Of a stretch of DNA of 64,000 bases, positions 45,583 through 58,536 are shown one piece after another. Position numbers and translations under genes: made by a program. The DNA is from Chenopodium formosanum (taxonomy: Eukaryota; Streptophyta; Magnoliopsida; Caryophyllales; Amaranthaceae). The first letter of the stretch is position 1. The number at the start of each line of letters is the position of its first letter. Location of the stretch: positions 48,220,003 through 48,284,002 of the forward strand of contig CM044859.1 of NCBI GenBank assembly GCA_024500155.1, read 5' to 3'. The notes below the pieces were generated by a model. It worked only from the letters and a program-made list of their open reading frames with translations. It was not told the origin of the DNA and searched no databases.

Positions 45583-46072
45583 TGATGAGTGTCATTTATG
45601 GCACTCATTTGGTTCTCTTTAGGGTGAAATTCATGCTATTTTATAACACTTTTTTTTAGTTTTTTCTTAGTTTTACTCTTTATTTCTTTAGTTTGCATTT
45701 TCTTAGTTGAATTTCTATTTTTATGCATTTCTTGGTTCTTTTTTGTTATTTTCTCTTTTATTTGCTTGTTTTCGTTCATTTTCCAGGTTATGATCGTAAT
45801 CCGAAGATTCTCGAGTCTCCTTCCCAAGTTTTACATCGATTGAGATGCCTCTTGCCTACCATTTGAAGTTCAAGTTTAAAGGAGTGTTTAGGCTAAGTTT
45901 TCTAGCTCGTGCATGCAAGCGGTGGGTACACCAATCTTGGTGTTGAACCCATTGTGGGGGTTAATTGGAGACTACCTCTTTCCGTGTTTATCAACATCAT
46001 CAAGTGGAGCGCACGAGGAAGAGCAAGTTGAAGGTGAAGGAGGCTGCCCTGCTCCCAGACGCGGGCGCTCCT
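45583..46072 (+). mobile_element. 5' LTR of the Athila-like element, first part
   Basis: TGATGAGTGTCATTTATGG and on, matching the solo LTR at 42306. It is broken at 46072 by the copia element and continues at 54289. The left target duplication should be GTCAG (45578-45582); the right copy is beyond the window. Confidence 0.85.
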
Positions 46073-46853
46073 TGAAGGAGTTATGTCTTTGATAAGTGCA
46101 ATTACTAGATATATCAAGGATCACGATTATGGATATAATTAGTTCATTCTGTAGGGTCGTCAATGTTTGGTGCTAGATATGACAATTGATCTTTGGGCTA
46201 GCTTAATGGCCCAAAGCCTTATAGAATGGATCCTACAAGGTCACACATAAGAGTATTGGGTTAAACAAGTTAGAGGCCCATTATTGGGCCTCACGAGTTC
46301 ATGACATACCATGTTGATAATTGGGCTTGGATAGTTAGAAGAGTCTAATGGGTTTTGGACTTGACATGGTTTTATTTCTAGATATGATCTATAAATATAA
46401 ACCATGCCTAGGGTTGCATGACACAACAATTGACATACAGTGAATTGTCATACAAGCAACCAAGTTTCCCAAAAACCCTAACTTTCTCTCTCCCTACTCG
46501 GCCCTCTCTCTCTCCTCCCTGTCCGTACGACCCTCCTCCCCGGGTGGCGCGTGTGGTGGCCCGTGGGTGGTGTTGTGGTGTGTTCGTGGCTCAAATCTCT
46601 GTTGAAGGTTGATTGAAGTATTCAGTCACAACTAACTAGCATTAGTGGAGGTTTAATTCATGCTCGTGGACTAATTAGAGGAATCACGCTTGGGGTTCTT
46701 TATCTCCCATTGTTCTTGCTCGATCGCACGTGGAATCACGCTTCAAAGGTACGATGATATGTTCTTTATGTGTTATGCATTAGATCTTGGGATTAGGTAC
46801 TGTATGAATATGATTCATGTTTTTCCGCTGCATAGTACCTATAATTCCCTACA
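46073..46853 (+). repeat. 5' LTR of the copia element
   Basis: 781 bp. Longer than the 3' LTR by two short indels, one near 46460 (AACCCTAACTTTCTCTCTC) and one near 46550 (GTGGTGGCCC). CT-rich leader-like stretch at 46480-46520. Confidence 0.92.
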
Positions 46854-46854
46854 G

Positions 46855-46868
46855 TGGTATTAGTTAGC
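46855..46868 (+). other. Primer binding site of the copia element
   Basis: TGGTATTAGTTAGCC, two bases from the LTR end. It differs from the usual initiator-methionine tRNA site TGGTATCAGAGCC by one change and a 2-base insertion. Confidence 0.75.
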
Positions 46869-49120
46869 CTATTGCATTTACGCATATTGACTATAATTCT
46901 TTGATAGTCCACAATTTTAATTCAATTAGGAGGGAGAATAATTTAATTATGGGTCAATTATTATATTAAATGTGATTTAACTCTTGGAATTGATTAAATG
47001 TGATTTAATAATGCTCAAAATAGCCATGAAGAGATCCGAATTTTGCCCCTAATCACTCGAAAATTTCGAAACCCCACCTTTTTTTTTTCGAAAATTTCGA
47101 AACCTTAACCCTAAATTATGAATTTTGTGTTTTGGTTTTGATTTATTCGTTTACTATGTAACTAATGATTTTAATCTATTTGATTTCATGATAAATTATG
47201 AATTTTTCATGATCAAATCATTTAATTTAAGAGTTAAATTAAGTTGGGGATTAATTTCATGAAGAATCCTAATTTCAAGATTGAATGTGATTTAATTTTG
47301 AAATTAATTGGACCACATTAACATTAATTTAATTTTACAAAATATGTTTTGTTTTATTTAAATTAAAAAAAAAGGTTTTTTAGTAGCGACAACCACGACT
47401 GGGTGGCGCAGCCACGGCAGCTGCCACTGCAGGTGGTCCGGAAGGAAGGGCGGGGCAGGGCAGCAGGTCGGGTCAGGGGTGCAGCAACAGCAGTACCGTG
47501 CAATAGTTGCACGACTCTACTGCTGCTGCTGTGCACCGCTGCAGAGCAGCGTATAGCTCACGGTGTACGCCCACCATGGCCGGCTTCGGCTGGCCACACC
47601 ACGGTGGCTGGTGCACGATTTTTTTTTAAAAAAATTGTTTTGAAAATATTTCAAGATAAATATGATTTATTTTGGATGAGATAAAATATTTTGAAAATAT
47701 AATCTTTTATTTTGAAAGATAAAATCGGTTTTATTTGGATAAAACCTTTTTTTTTTTTAGGATAAAATCAAATATTAAAAAATTGTTATATTTGATATTA
47801 TCCATATTTAAAGTTGTTAAATTGGTAATTATCCATAATTAAAGTGGTTAATTTTGGATAAGATTGATTAGGATATTATGATCATATTCCAAAAGGATAA
47901 TGATTGATTTAAATACTGTGATTATCCCATGATTAATTTTTGGATATAATTGATTTAAAATTTTGTGATTGGCTAGTAATTAGGATAGAATTTCCTAATA
48001 TTGTTAGGATAATCTTTAAGGATAAATATGATTTATCTTTTAAGATTAAAATAAGATTTGATTCTATCTCATGACTAATTTGGAATATATGATATTTTAT
48101 TGATGATCATGAATAATATATGATATTATTTAATTACATTAATTTAAAATATGAGATATTTTGGTGCCATGTTTCCTTAATTGTGAACATTCGATGTTGT
48201 ACTTTAGGAAAGCATGATGAGTGATTTATTATGCGACACTTTATAATATATGATATTATTTACTGCTATATAATGACTAGTATGGCCCAGTAGATTGCTA
48301 AATACGATCTGCGCATCGTGATGTATTTTTGTAATCTTAGTACGGTCTACGTATCGATAAAGTATTTTTGTAATTTTATTTCATTTTATTTAAGTAGTAG
48401 ATAGAATAGAATAAAATTACAGGTTGCAATTAATCCAAGAAATCCATAAAGGGAAGGCCCAAAGGAGCAAGATGGATGAGATCCATGAAGGTTCAAGTGG
48501 GAGTTTTTTGCTTTATTAGTTTCTTAGGATTAGGGGCCATGCTATGTCTTGTTTATGCATTCAGTTTATTATGCATGTTAGATTTTATTGATGTTTTGTG
48601 ATGATGCGCTAGATTTCACTAAATAATCACAACATAATAATCTAGGTCCCGGTAATATTGAGGTTGCTTTTCCAATTAAAAAACCGATGAAACCTTCGAT
48701 ATTTATGATGGGTCATGCCTCAGCTGGGTGTCATATTATATCTTAGGGGAGTGGGGGTAAATAACGTTTTACAATTTTAATTGGTTATACTCAACAAGGT
48801 TACCTAAAGAGTTTAGAACCTTGAAGCTAAGGGTAATAATTAAACATGTGATGGGTAATTATTCAACCAAGAATTACGAAGAGTTGTAATCAGTAAAGAG
48901 TTTACTCACCTTGAAAATGCAGTATTTGATGGTAGGGCCTTAGTCCGGTCAATTATTGCACAAATAAAGGATCTTGGAATCATTTTATTCAATAGGAATC
49001 AAATTAAAATTGAATAAATGCTTTAAAGTTTCCAATTTAATTCGCTTATGGCACTTTAAATTTTTATTAAACATAATTGAATTTTGTGTTTACTTATAAG
49101 TAACATGTCGTTCTAATTTT
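46869..49120 (+). other. Copia leader region with a GC-rich island
   Basis: AT-rich sequence with no credible frame. An abrupt GC-rich island at 47395-47620 (GGCAGCTGCCACTGCAGG; ACTGCTGCTGCTGTGCACC) holds a 93-codon open stretch with no recognisable motif. The repeated phrase ACGTATCG/GTATTTTTGTAAT occurs near 48300-48380. Confidence 0.6.
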
Positions 49121-52100
49121 ATTATTATATATAATCTCCTCGATTGAAAATAAAGTTGAGAAACGTTCTCAAAAGGTTAAAAGATAATCTAGAAACCTAT
49201 ATATCAATTTTGCTAAGACGGTTCTAAAAGGCAAGTTTTAGAAACCCATGTCACATGTCTAAGGTTGATTTTATTTAAAATGTTTGAGTAAATTACCAAC
49301 ACATCTTCATTTTGAAAAATGTTTCAAGGGATATAATGAGATGGGAGGTACAAACCCTCTAAAATACAAGTATAAAAGTTCAATAAAATCTCTTATCTTC
49401 AATATGATTTAATATAAGAAAGTGATTGGAATATAAGAAAGTGATTGGAAATCTCTATGATCAAAAGTTGATCAAATAGTTGATTAAACACTATTATAAA
49501 TAATGATTAAATAGACTTAACAAAATCATGAAAAATGCTTAAAGTAGTTAAGCAAAGCATCATTTTGAACCTAAGAGAAGTGTTCTAAGTGGCTCAAATG
49601 GGAAAGGTTTAGGAATATATGAGGATTGCATTAAGAAGTTATAGGCCAAGAAATGCAAACAAGTTGCTACTTCTCAAACCTAGAACTGCTTACATGCTAA
49701 AAGTTGTTATGAACGACAAATATTTCTAATTAAATGGTCTAATTCCAATTGATTAGAAACTACCTCATATAGTTGGAAGGTAAAAGAATGGAAATGTTCC
49801 AATTTAAGAAGTGTATTATAGAAATTGATTTAGCATATTGCTACTTCTTGGACATATGATGTCTTGTTTAGATCACTCATTGCACAATGTGGTTGAACTA
49901 AAGGAAGAAGTTATGGCTAAAGGAGAAATAAATCTACAAGTTTAGAAGCAAATGTTGCTACTTCACAAGTAGAATCTACAAGTCTGGAAGCAAAAGTTGT
50001 AGCTTTACAAGTAGAACGTATATTTCACCTTACCTTGTTATTGGCTAGAATCATATAAATGTTATTCATTCTTGCCATTATCAAAACACCATTCAATGTT
50101 AGTAATGACTAAGCATCGAAGAGTCAAAAAACGTGGAATAAATGTTATTCTATGCTTCATTGAGTCATAATGTGTTTTGAGATTGCTAAATAGGTTCAAA
50201 ATTCTATATGATAGAAATAATTAAACCATTTCTATATATATAAATTGTCTCTAAAATGTCAATTAATTCGAATGAAAATGAACATTGCATGCGATAGATC
50301 CAAAGGGATGGACTTTCAATATCATTAGATTATGAATCCATTGATATATGTAATTATCATTCTAATTTGAAATTTTGAAAAGTCACCATTTAAAGAAATG
50401 ATGATGTGAACTCAAGGTCGAATACATATCGATGTAAGAAAACCAAAGGTTCAAAGGCTAGAGACGGACAATGAAACTTCATTTGTGATACGATCACTAC
50501 TTGTGCTTAGTTGAAGCATAAGTATGAAAATTTTGAAAAGTTCAAAATTGTTCAGTATGAAGTTCAGTATCAACTTAACAAGATAATGATTACATTACAA
50601 TATAATTGTAATTGTGAAAATTTAAGTCAAGACATATACTTGGCAACACATTCAAAATATTGCGATATGATCGTAATAATAAAAATTTAAGCCAAGACCT
50701 TGATGAACATCCAAGAGTTGTGAAATCGTTTTACAACAAACTCCGAAAGAAAACCTTGTGAAGTGTTTATGAAGGGAGCTATCAATATATATAAGATATA
50801 TATTGATAATGGATGAAAATTACCTATCTTCCAACCGTTGTTGAAGGGATATACTTTTAAGATAAGCTACAAAACTAAACAAAAAAACATAGGTCAAATC
50901 AAAATGTAGCAAAGGTTTCATATGTGATATGGATAAGAAGAGTTCTTATTAAATCTTTCTACAAAGCAAGGAATAAATATTGTATTAAATCGTTTAATGC
51001 ATGATCAATTCCTACACAGAGCACGGGGTACTACTACACAAATCATACTTAGCACAAAATTTTTGTTGCTCAAGTAGGTGGCCTTATGGAAATTGTTCCA
51101 AAAGGTCAAGTGGGAGTAGTGTAAATCTTGAAAGAGTTCGAGAAAAGCAACAAACAAACATGGCTCAAACCATGGTTGGTTCACCCTATGCTAAATGTGC
51201 CTCCTCAAAAGGCAAGTAAGAGTATAAGAATCTCGAAATGTTTGAGAGCCTTGAAAGAGTTCAAGAAAAGTGATTTCGAAAATCTTGAAGAAATTTGAGA
51301 AGTAATCGACTCAAAGCAACAATATGAGCATGATTCATCTCATGTTACAATGACAACGCGTGGTCTCATTAAGTGTAATGGGAATAATAACCATGTGTCA
51401 AAGGTAGTACATTCCAAGTGCAAATCCTCTATTGTCGTTTCTCATTGAAAGCTAAAAAAAGTTGTTTTATGAGTTTCAATTGTTGCATAAAAACCCACAA
51501 TGATGACTAGCATATGTAAAACTTAGTCTAAGAATTATGATTTCATATTGACTAAGAGTTCTAAAATATTTATTTTGGAACATGATGATTATGCAAGTAA
51601 CAAAGATGATTTGACAAGTTATGACTCCAAGTGGTTTAAAAACCAGGAAATCTGAAATAGATTCTAAGTTTGTAAGCAAGTGTATGACACTTAAATAATT
51701 TGCTTAATTGGGTGAGACCCATTATAACCCAAACAGACAAGATAGAAAAATGTTTTCTAACTAAAGCAAATACTTGTTAGAGGATTCAACTAATTCATAG
51801 TATGACTATGACTACGATGGAACCTTTACATTAGTCATTTTGCAAAGATCTTTTAAAGATATTTTAGTGATTTCTACCTTATAAGATTTGGTAGATGGAT
51901 TTCAAAATACTTTCTTGAAATTGTTCATGAAAGAAGATCTATATACGATACAATAAGAATGATTTTGAAAACCAATAATCCAATGGATGCATAAAAGATC
52001 CTTAATGGATTGAAGTTAGCATCATGGAGTTAATGTTCTTAATTTTGTGAGTTAATCAAATCGTTTGATGTTCTCGTAAAATGAAGAAAAGGTCTTGTCT

Positions 52101-52760
52101 GTACAAGATGTTTAGTGGGAGCGATGAAGACATGAAGTCTTCTTGGTCTAGTATAAAGAGCAAATTATTCATTTATTTAATAGTCAAGTGGTGGGTAGTG
52201 CATTTTGTATGAAAAACCTTGAAGAGGATGATGAGTACATTTGGGATTCAAGATCTATAGAGATAGGTCTCGAAGGATGTTTGAGTTTGGTTAAGAAGCT
52301 TACATTGATAAGATTCTTATAAGGTTCAACATTATATTGAAAGGATTTTCAATCCCATGTAACATGACACGTTGCTTAATGATTCAATGCTTTGAGAAAG
52401 GTTGATGAAATTAAGGTTTTGAGTGATGATACTCATGCAATATGCAAAAGATGCATTATGCATGTCATGGACTATACTCGTCTATTTGATTCATGAGTTA
52501 AAAAAAAACAAGTGATAATAGATTACAATCGAAATCCAATATGAGTTTGGAATACAAATTAGAAATTCCAGAGTTCCTTGCGAAAGGGCGAAAGAAAATT
52601 CTTAGTGTATGGAGATGAAAATGATTATAAGATTTAGAAATTTCAAAGTTCATGTTGATGAGAATGTCTCATGAACCCTACTTACTAAACCCCTTCCATT
52701 TCCAAAGAATGAGAAACATGCTAATAAAATTGGATTGAGGCAAATGATGTAATTAGAAGT
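49121..52760 (+). pseudogene. Copia gag-pol remnants
   Basis: Shredded coding sequence recognised piecewise. Gag knuckle-like tail near 49620-49680 (YEDCIKKL then AKKCKQVATS). Pre-integrase/integrase start near 50375-50440 (FEKSPF, RIHIDV). Integrase core near 50515-50585 (KYENFEKFKIVQYEVQYQL). RT end near 52205-52330 (FCMKNLEEDDEYIWDSRS, IGLEGCLSLVKKLTLIRF). RNase H end near 52645-52745 (TLLTKPLPFPKNEKHANKIG). Stops and frameshifts separate all pieces. The typical active-site boxes were not readable. Confidence 0.75.
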
Positions 52761-53529
52761 ATTTGTTTTTGGGGAAAAACAAGTTACATGTGTAATACAT
52801 TCATTTTCAGAAGTATGTTTATCAATTGAAACAAAGTTTCAATCTTATTTAATTGTAGTTTCAAGATTAAATAAAATGTCCAAAATAATTATGAATTGAT
52901 GGGCTCATCAGGTTGATGACCTGGTGAATGAAACCCCATAGGTGAACTAAATTCATATATTATTTAAGTTCTTAGATCGAAATCATTAAATTGGACATAA
53001 ATGATTTCAATTAATGGACTAGCATGTTAAGATTGATTGGATAGCGCAGTTTCATGGGCTATAGGAGCATAGTGAAGCTCGGTCAATCACATGGGTATAC
53101 ATGAATGATGCATGATCGAACTATAGACCTACTTTGAAGTTCAAGTATAGAACTTCCGGATATATTAGTGGATTCCTTTGACATGAGTGGAACACTGATT
53201 CCATTCAATGATTGATGTAGCTGTGGTACACTCAAACGTCCAGCCGTAACTGGGGATTATAAAGGGTGTTTCCCGGTTGCTTCATGAGTTGAGTGGGAGC
53301 TTTGGTTGCCACAAGATTGGATCAAGTCTTCCTATCCCTTGAAGAGGGAGAATTCATGAAATGCATGGTCGTGATCAAATGCATTACATAGTAATCATTT
53401 GTTCTGTGAATCTCACTCAGTTTTTCAAGAAAAGATTTGTAGACTAATATGATCATGACATGAGATGCAATCATATTATCAAATCGACACACATTGACTT
53501 AAGGAATTTGAATATTGCGCACTTGTCTC

Positions 53530-53544
53530 AGACAAGTGGGAGAT
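53530..53544 (+). other. Polypurine tract of the copia element
   Basis: AGACAAGTGGGAGAT just before the 3' LTR; AAGTGGGAGA is the usual plant copia form. Confidence 0.8.
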
Positions 53545-54283
53545 TGAAGGAGTTATATCTTCGATAAGTGCAATTACTAGATATATCAAGGATCACGTTT
53601 ATGGAGATAATTAGTTCATGCTATAAGGTCGTCAATGTTTGGTGCTAGATATGACAATTGATCTTTGGGCTAGCTTAATGGTCCAAAGCCTTATAGAATG
53701 GATCCTACAAGGTCACACATAAGAGTATTGGGTTAAACAAGTTAGAGGCCCATTATTGGGCCTCACGAGTTCATGACATACCATGTTGATAATTGGGCTT
53801 GGATAGTTAGAAGAATCTAACGGGTTTTGGACTTGACATGGTTTTATTTCTAGATATGATCTATAAATATAAACCATGCATAGGGTTGCATGACACAACA
53901 ATTGACATACTGTGAATTGTCATTCAAGCAACTCTCTACTCGACCCTCTCTCTCTCCTCCCTGTCCGTACGGCCCTCCTCCCCGGGTGGCGCGTGGGTGG
54001 TGTTGTGGTGTGTTCGTGGCTCAAATCTCCGTTGAAGGTTGATTGAAGTGTTCCGTCACAACTAACTAGCATTAGTGGAGGTTTAATCCATGCTCGTGGA
54101 CTAAGTAGAGGAATCACGCTTGGGGTTCTTTATCCCCCATTGTTCTTGCTCGATCGCACGTGGAATCACGCTTCAAAGGTACGATTATATGTTCTTTATG
54201 TGTTATGCATTAGATCTTAGGATTAGGTACTGTATGAATATGATTCATGTTTTTCTGCTGCGTAGTACCTATAATTCCCTACA
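53545..54283 (+). repeat. 3' LTR of the copia element
   Basis: 739 bp, TGAAGGAGTTATATC to CCCTACA, clearly homologous to 46073-46853 with scattered, mostly transition-type differences. Confidence 0.92.
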
Positions 54284-54288
54284 CGCCT

Positions 54289-55427
54289 GACCATCGTGCG
54301 GCCGCGCGGCCTGGTAGCGCGGGCGTGCCTCTTATAGGTGCGGGCGCGCCTCTCAAGGTCTCTGTTCCATACCCAATTTTGTGCGGCCGCGCTCCCCCTG
54401 AGTAGTTGGTCGCGCCTGTACAGGTCTATTTTGGACGATCTAACTAATTTCTCTTTGTTACTTTTACTATATATAGACTTTCCTTCTATTTTTAGAGTAA
54501 GTTTTGAAGTTCTTTTAGAAGAGAATTAGAATAGAAATTTTAGATCAATTTATAGAGAGATAAACTCTAGGCTGTATAGAGAGAAGTTCTTGATTGATGA
54601 TTCTAAGCATTTTCTCCATTGATTTGAAGCAAGTTTGTAAGGATTTCTTTACTTTAATGTAATCTTTAGCTTTTGGTTTCAATTGTTTTGTTGATTGATC
54701 AAGTTTGATTGAATTTGTGATTGAATTAGTTTGAATAATATGATGATGATGAATTTGTTGTTTAGCTTAGTTTTGATCTTGATTTCCATGGATTGTGAGT
54801 AGTTTTCTTACTAGGGGAATGGTGAAGCATATATGAGTAATGGATTGATGCTAATTGGAAGAAATTGATGGAATTGATGTAGTGATTAAATTGGTTAATT
54901 GATTAAGTGCATGTGTGTTATTAGTTGAAGACTAGATAACTTTGATAGTTGCACTAGATTTCATTGTAAGTTCACATTGATACAAACAATTGATTTGTGG
55001 CTTGAATTTGTCGATTGACTTGGTTTACGAAGTTCATAGCTAGAGTCTCTCGTAGTTGGCGCTAGTTTGACCTCTAGGAGATTAGCCTACCATATTCTCT
55101 TGATTGCTTAATTGATTTTCCCTTGCAACACTCCACTTAGTTAATTTCAATCCCGATTAGTTGTATTCATTGCAAGTATATGTGGATCTTAAACCCTAGT
55201 GTTTGATATATTTTATTTCATCTTGATTGTTTGATTGTCTTAGAATATACACACCTTACTTCATTACTTCGAAATAGCTTAGCTTTAGCATTAGCATTCA
55301 CCTCCCATTCCAAGTGGTTCGACCCTCGACTTACTCTTATGCTAGTTATAAGGGTGTGTTGAGTGGTTACAAATTTTATTTGGCCTAGGGAAGATTAGTC
55401 CAACTACCTAGTCTCAACCCTTGTTCA
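54289..55427 (+). mobile_element. 5' LTR of the Athila-like element, second part
   Basis: Continues from 46072. The two parts sum to 1629 bp, against 1630 bp for the solo LTR. Contains the GC-rich GCGGCCGCGCGGCC stretch (54298-54400), a TATATATAG box (54469-54477) and ends CCTTGTTCA at 55427. Confidence 0.85.
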
Positions 55428-55431
55428 AAAA

Positions 55432-55449
55432 CGACGCTATTTTCGGGGA
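55432..55449 (+). other. Decayed primer binding site of the Athila-like element
   Basis: CGACGCTATTTTCGGGGA matches the common Athila/Tat site TGGCGCCGTTGCCGGGGA at most positions; the differences are mainly C/T and G/A. Confidence 0.65.
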
Positions 55450-55570
55450 ATGGCATAGTTGTTTGCTATTGTTATAGAATCTATTTCACCTAATTTAAAA
55501 AATACAAAAAGATTTTTCTCCTTAGGCTGGATTTGTAGCTGTGCTATTGATATTTGATTTAAGTTTTTGT

Positions 55571-57295
55571 ATGCGTAGGATAAGAGGAAGGACTCTAGTG
55601 CCATTGGATCCGGAAATTGAGGGAACAATAACAAGGATAAGGATTGCTAATCGTTCTTCAAGTCCAAGCTCTCCAAGAGAGTTAATTCATCAAGAAAGAG
55701 AAGAGGAGGATCGAGGAAGCATGGGAGCTAATCCAAGAGTTGCTTTGAAGGATTTGGGAACTCCCGGTGCTTATAGATTTAAGAGTGGCATATCTCCACC
55801 AACAACTTCCGCCAATGACTTTGAGATAAGGCCGACAATGATAACAATGATTGAACAAAGGCAATTTATTGGTGCTTGCATGAAAGCCCGCTAAACCATC
55901 TCAAAGAGTTTGAGAAGTATTATAATACCATCAATGTCAATGGAGTTTCTCAATAATTCATAAGGCTCAAGCTATTTCCATTTTCCCCAATCGGAAGGGC
56001 TTTGGAATGGTTAGACAAGGAAGTAAAACCTAATTCCATGAGAACATGGGATGAGGTCACTAAGGAGTTTCTTCCCGTTTCTATCCTCAAAAGAAGACCA
56101 CCAAGGTAAGAACTCTAATCCCAAGTTTCAAGAAAAATCCTAGTGAGAGTTTGTATGAGGCATGTGAAAGATACAAGGAGTTTCAACGAGAATGTCCTCA
56201 TCATATAGAATTCCGGCTTACCAAATCATACAAATTTTCTATGGAGGATTGATCCCCCAAGGGAAGTCGTATCTTGATGCCGGAGCCGGAGGCCCGATTA
56301 TGAACAAGACCCAAGAAGAGGTTGTAGACATAATTAAGGATGTATTTTATCACTACATGGATTGGGAAGAGGGAGAGAGAGAGAGTCTATAAGCAAGAGT
56401 GGCTCAACGGTTTATTCGGTGATCATCTCAATGCAATCAATAACTTGTGTTCCTAAATCTCAAACTTGGGGAACGAGATGAAATTGATAAAAGCCAAGAT
56501 AGAGAGTGCCTCTTCGTTTGCACCAAGTCTTCCCTCCTACATAAAAGGGAGAGGTACACCTTCTAACTTTACTCCTCTTTCTACCTCAAGTAATATGCCA
56601 AGTGGTTGTGTCTTTTGTGATGTTTGTGGGTCTTATGACCATGACTCTTCTAATTTTCCAAATGCTTTTGAAAATAGTGATGATGTTGAAAACAATGATT
56701 GTGAGCAAGTGAATTTTGTTCCCAATAACAACAATGGATAAAGATTTGATGGTCCAAGGAATTTCGAGAATAGGAATATTCATCACCAACAAGATAGTTT
56801 TGATAACTGCAACAATGGTGGTTATGGAAACCAAGGAAATCAAGGTTTCCATGGTAACTATAACAATCAAGGTTATAGTAACTAAAACCAAAGCCAAGGG
56901 TATGGAAATCAAGGCCAATCTCATTGTTTTGGTGGCCAACACCAAAATTTTGGCAACAATCAAGGCCGAGGTAATTGGAACAATCAAAATAGGGGAAATT
57001 TTCAAAACAACAACCAAAGGGGACCCCCACTCGGATTTGCTCCAAGACCTCAAGGCAATGGTGATAATTCTTATGCTCAACCCCCATCTTCCAAGACTAC
57101 ATTAGAGGAGATCATCGAGAACCAAACCAAGATTTTAAACACTTACATGTCGGTGAGTGATAACAAGTTTAATGAGATGATGACACACAACAAGATGTTT
57201 GAAACCCAAATCACTCAACTAGCCCCTCTTCATTACCTTCTCAAGTAGTCGATCTTAAGAAACTCGTTTATTCTATCAGCACAAGGAGTGGAAAA
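55571..57295 (+). pseudogene. Athila-type gag, frameshifted
   Basis: Athila-class gag remnant. N-terminal piece from MRRIRGRTLVPLDPEIEGT (55571) to 55890. A capsid region then continues in shifted frames to 56390, with WLDKEVKPNSMRTWDEVTKE and the hallmark IPAYQIIQIFYGGLIPQGKS / YLDAGAGGPIMNKTQEEV (56212-56325). The knuckle-like part near 56605-56660 (CVFCDVCGSYDHD) is followed by an Asn/Gly-rich region (56700-57060) and TTLEEIIENQTKILNTYM (57099-57155). Several frameshifts and stops are present. Confidence 0.8.
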
Positions 57296-58174
57296 GTGCT
57301 TGAAGAGAGAGTTTCTAGGAATAGTCAGGAGGATGAGAAGAAGAGTGATTCAAGTGAGGAAAAAGAGAAAGATGTGTCAAAGAGTGTGAGTAAAGAGGAA
57401 TTCCATGAGAAAAAGAAGAGTGTTGAGAGAGTGCAAGAGGAAGTGAGAAAATCCGACCTTCCATGTCCCCAAAAGTTTATGTGGAACAAACTAGATGAAT
57501 AATTTGGGAGATTCCCTGACATGTTAAGGGAGGTCTATCTTTCTATCCCTCTTACCGAAGCTATTACCCAAATGCCTAGATATTCCAAATTCCTTAAGGA
57601 TATCTTGAGTGGCAAGAGAGAGTGCAATGAGATAGATTTGGTAGAGCTTGGTGAGTGTTGTAGTGTCTTGATTCACAATGACCTACCAAAAAAGATGAAA
57701 GATCCGGGTAATTTCTCCATTCCTTGCAAAATCAAGGGTAAGTTGTTTGACAATGCATTGTGTGACTTAGGTGCTAGTGTTAGCATTATGCCTTACTCGG
57801 TGTTTAAGAAGCTTAAGCTAGTAGAAAATCTTCCTACAAACATGACCTTGCAATTGGCCGATAGACCCATTAAGTTCCCAAAAGGAAGAGTTGAGGATGT
57901 TCCCCTTAAGTTAGGTGGTTTCACAATTCCCGTAGATTTTATTGTGCTAGAAATCAAAGAGGATGACCACATCCCAATTATTCTAGGGAGACCGTTCTTA
58001 GCTACCTCGGGAGCTTTAATAGATGTTAAGGGAGGCCGTATTACTTTGGGAGTTGGTAATGAAAAAGAAAGTTTTAAGTTAAAACCGATGCATGGATCCT
58101 TGTCTTTTGTGAAAGGAATCATGAATGATAATATCCTTCGTTCATTGGATAATGTGTGTGTGATTAATTCTTAA
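57296..58174 (+). pseudogene. Athila-type aspartic protease region, one nonsense codon
   Basis: Open apart from a TAA at 57500-57502 where a CAA codon is likely. A Lys/Glu/Ser-rich linker comes first (57296-57480), then MLREVYLSIPLTEAITQMPR at 57521. The retropepsin fold follows: catalytic loop CDLGASVSIMP (Asp at codon 82 from 57521; D-L-G-A is usual in Athila in place of D-T/S-G-A), flap region around residues 108-140, and IPIILGRPFLATSGALIDV (residues 151-169). The role would be processing of Gag-Pol. The frame closes at 58172-58174 without entering reverse transcriptase, unlike complete Athila elements. Confidence 0.85.
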
Positions 58175-58206
58175 ACTAACGGTGTTCATGAGATTTTTGA
58201 TGAGAT

Positions 58207-58536
58207 GTGCTTGTGAGTTTTAATTGCATGAAAGTTAGTGAAGAGAAAAAAGAGCTTTCGAAGGCTATGGACGAAGAGGTTATTGGCATTCTGCATTGGT
58301 TTGAGCTTTGTTCTAAAGAGGAGGAGGATGGTTCCAAGGAAGTGGATGGTGTTAAACCGTCTACAAGAAGGAACAAGGCCAAGAAGAAGGCAAGAGCTTC
58401 TAGGAAGAAGCGAATGAGATTTAAGTGGAAGCATGAGAAAGTTGTTTTTGAAGTTCAAGCAAATGAGGTTTCATCAAGCAACAATGAAGAGTTACTAAAA
58501 ATTGAAGAGAAATTTATACCTTCCGCCACTTTGAAT
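58207..58536 (+). pseudogene. Lys/Arg-rich uncharacterised tail downstream of the protease
   Basis: An open stretch starting MLVSFNCMKVSEEKKEL, with GILHWFELCSKEEEDGSKEV and a strongly basic run (RRNKAKKKARASRKKRMRFK at about residues 53-72). The reading frame runs into the hAT-like MITE at 58537, and 58902 onward (TTTTGAATAAGGTGG) looks like its continuation. I do not recognise a domain. It sits where RT would be expected; it may be the end of a shortened gag-protease polyprotein. Confidence 0.45.

Larger units (their letters stand above)
46073..54283 (+). mobile_element. Ty1/copia retrotransposon, decayed, inserted in the Athila LTR
   Basis: 8211 bp with LTRs 46073-46853 and 53545-54283, both TGAAGGAGTTAT to CCCTACA, and flanks CTCCT / CGCCT (4 of 5 match). 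The primer site resembles TGGTATCAGAGCC. Order of recognisable remnants: gag knuckle, integrase, RT, RNase H, which is the copia order. No frame is open for more than about 90 codons. The LTRs remain close in sequence, so a body already broken at insertion, and mobilised in trans, is likely. Lineage not assigned. Confidence 0.9.

Noticed and set aside
56586..57105. Overlapping frames on both strands opposite the Athila gag Asn/Gly-rich region
   Set aside because: Shadow frames of a low-complexity coding region; the plus-strand gag frame explains the sequence.
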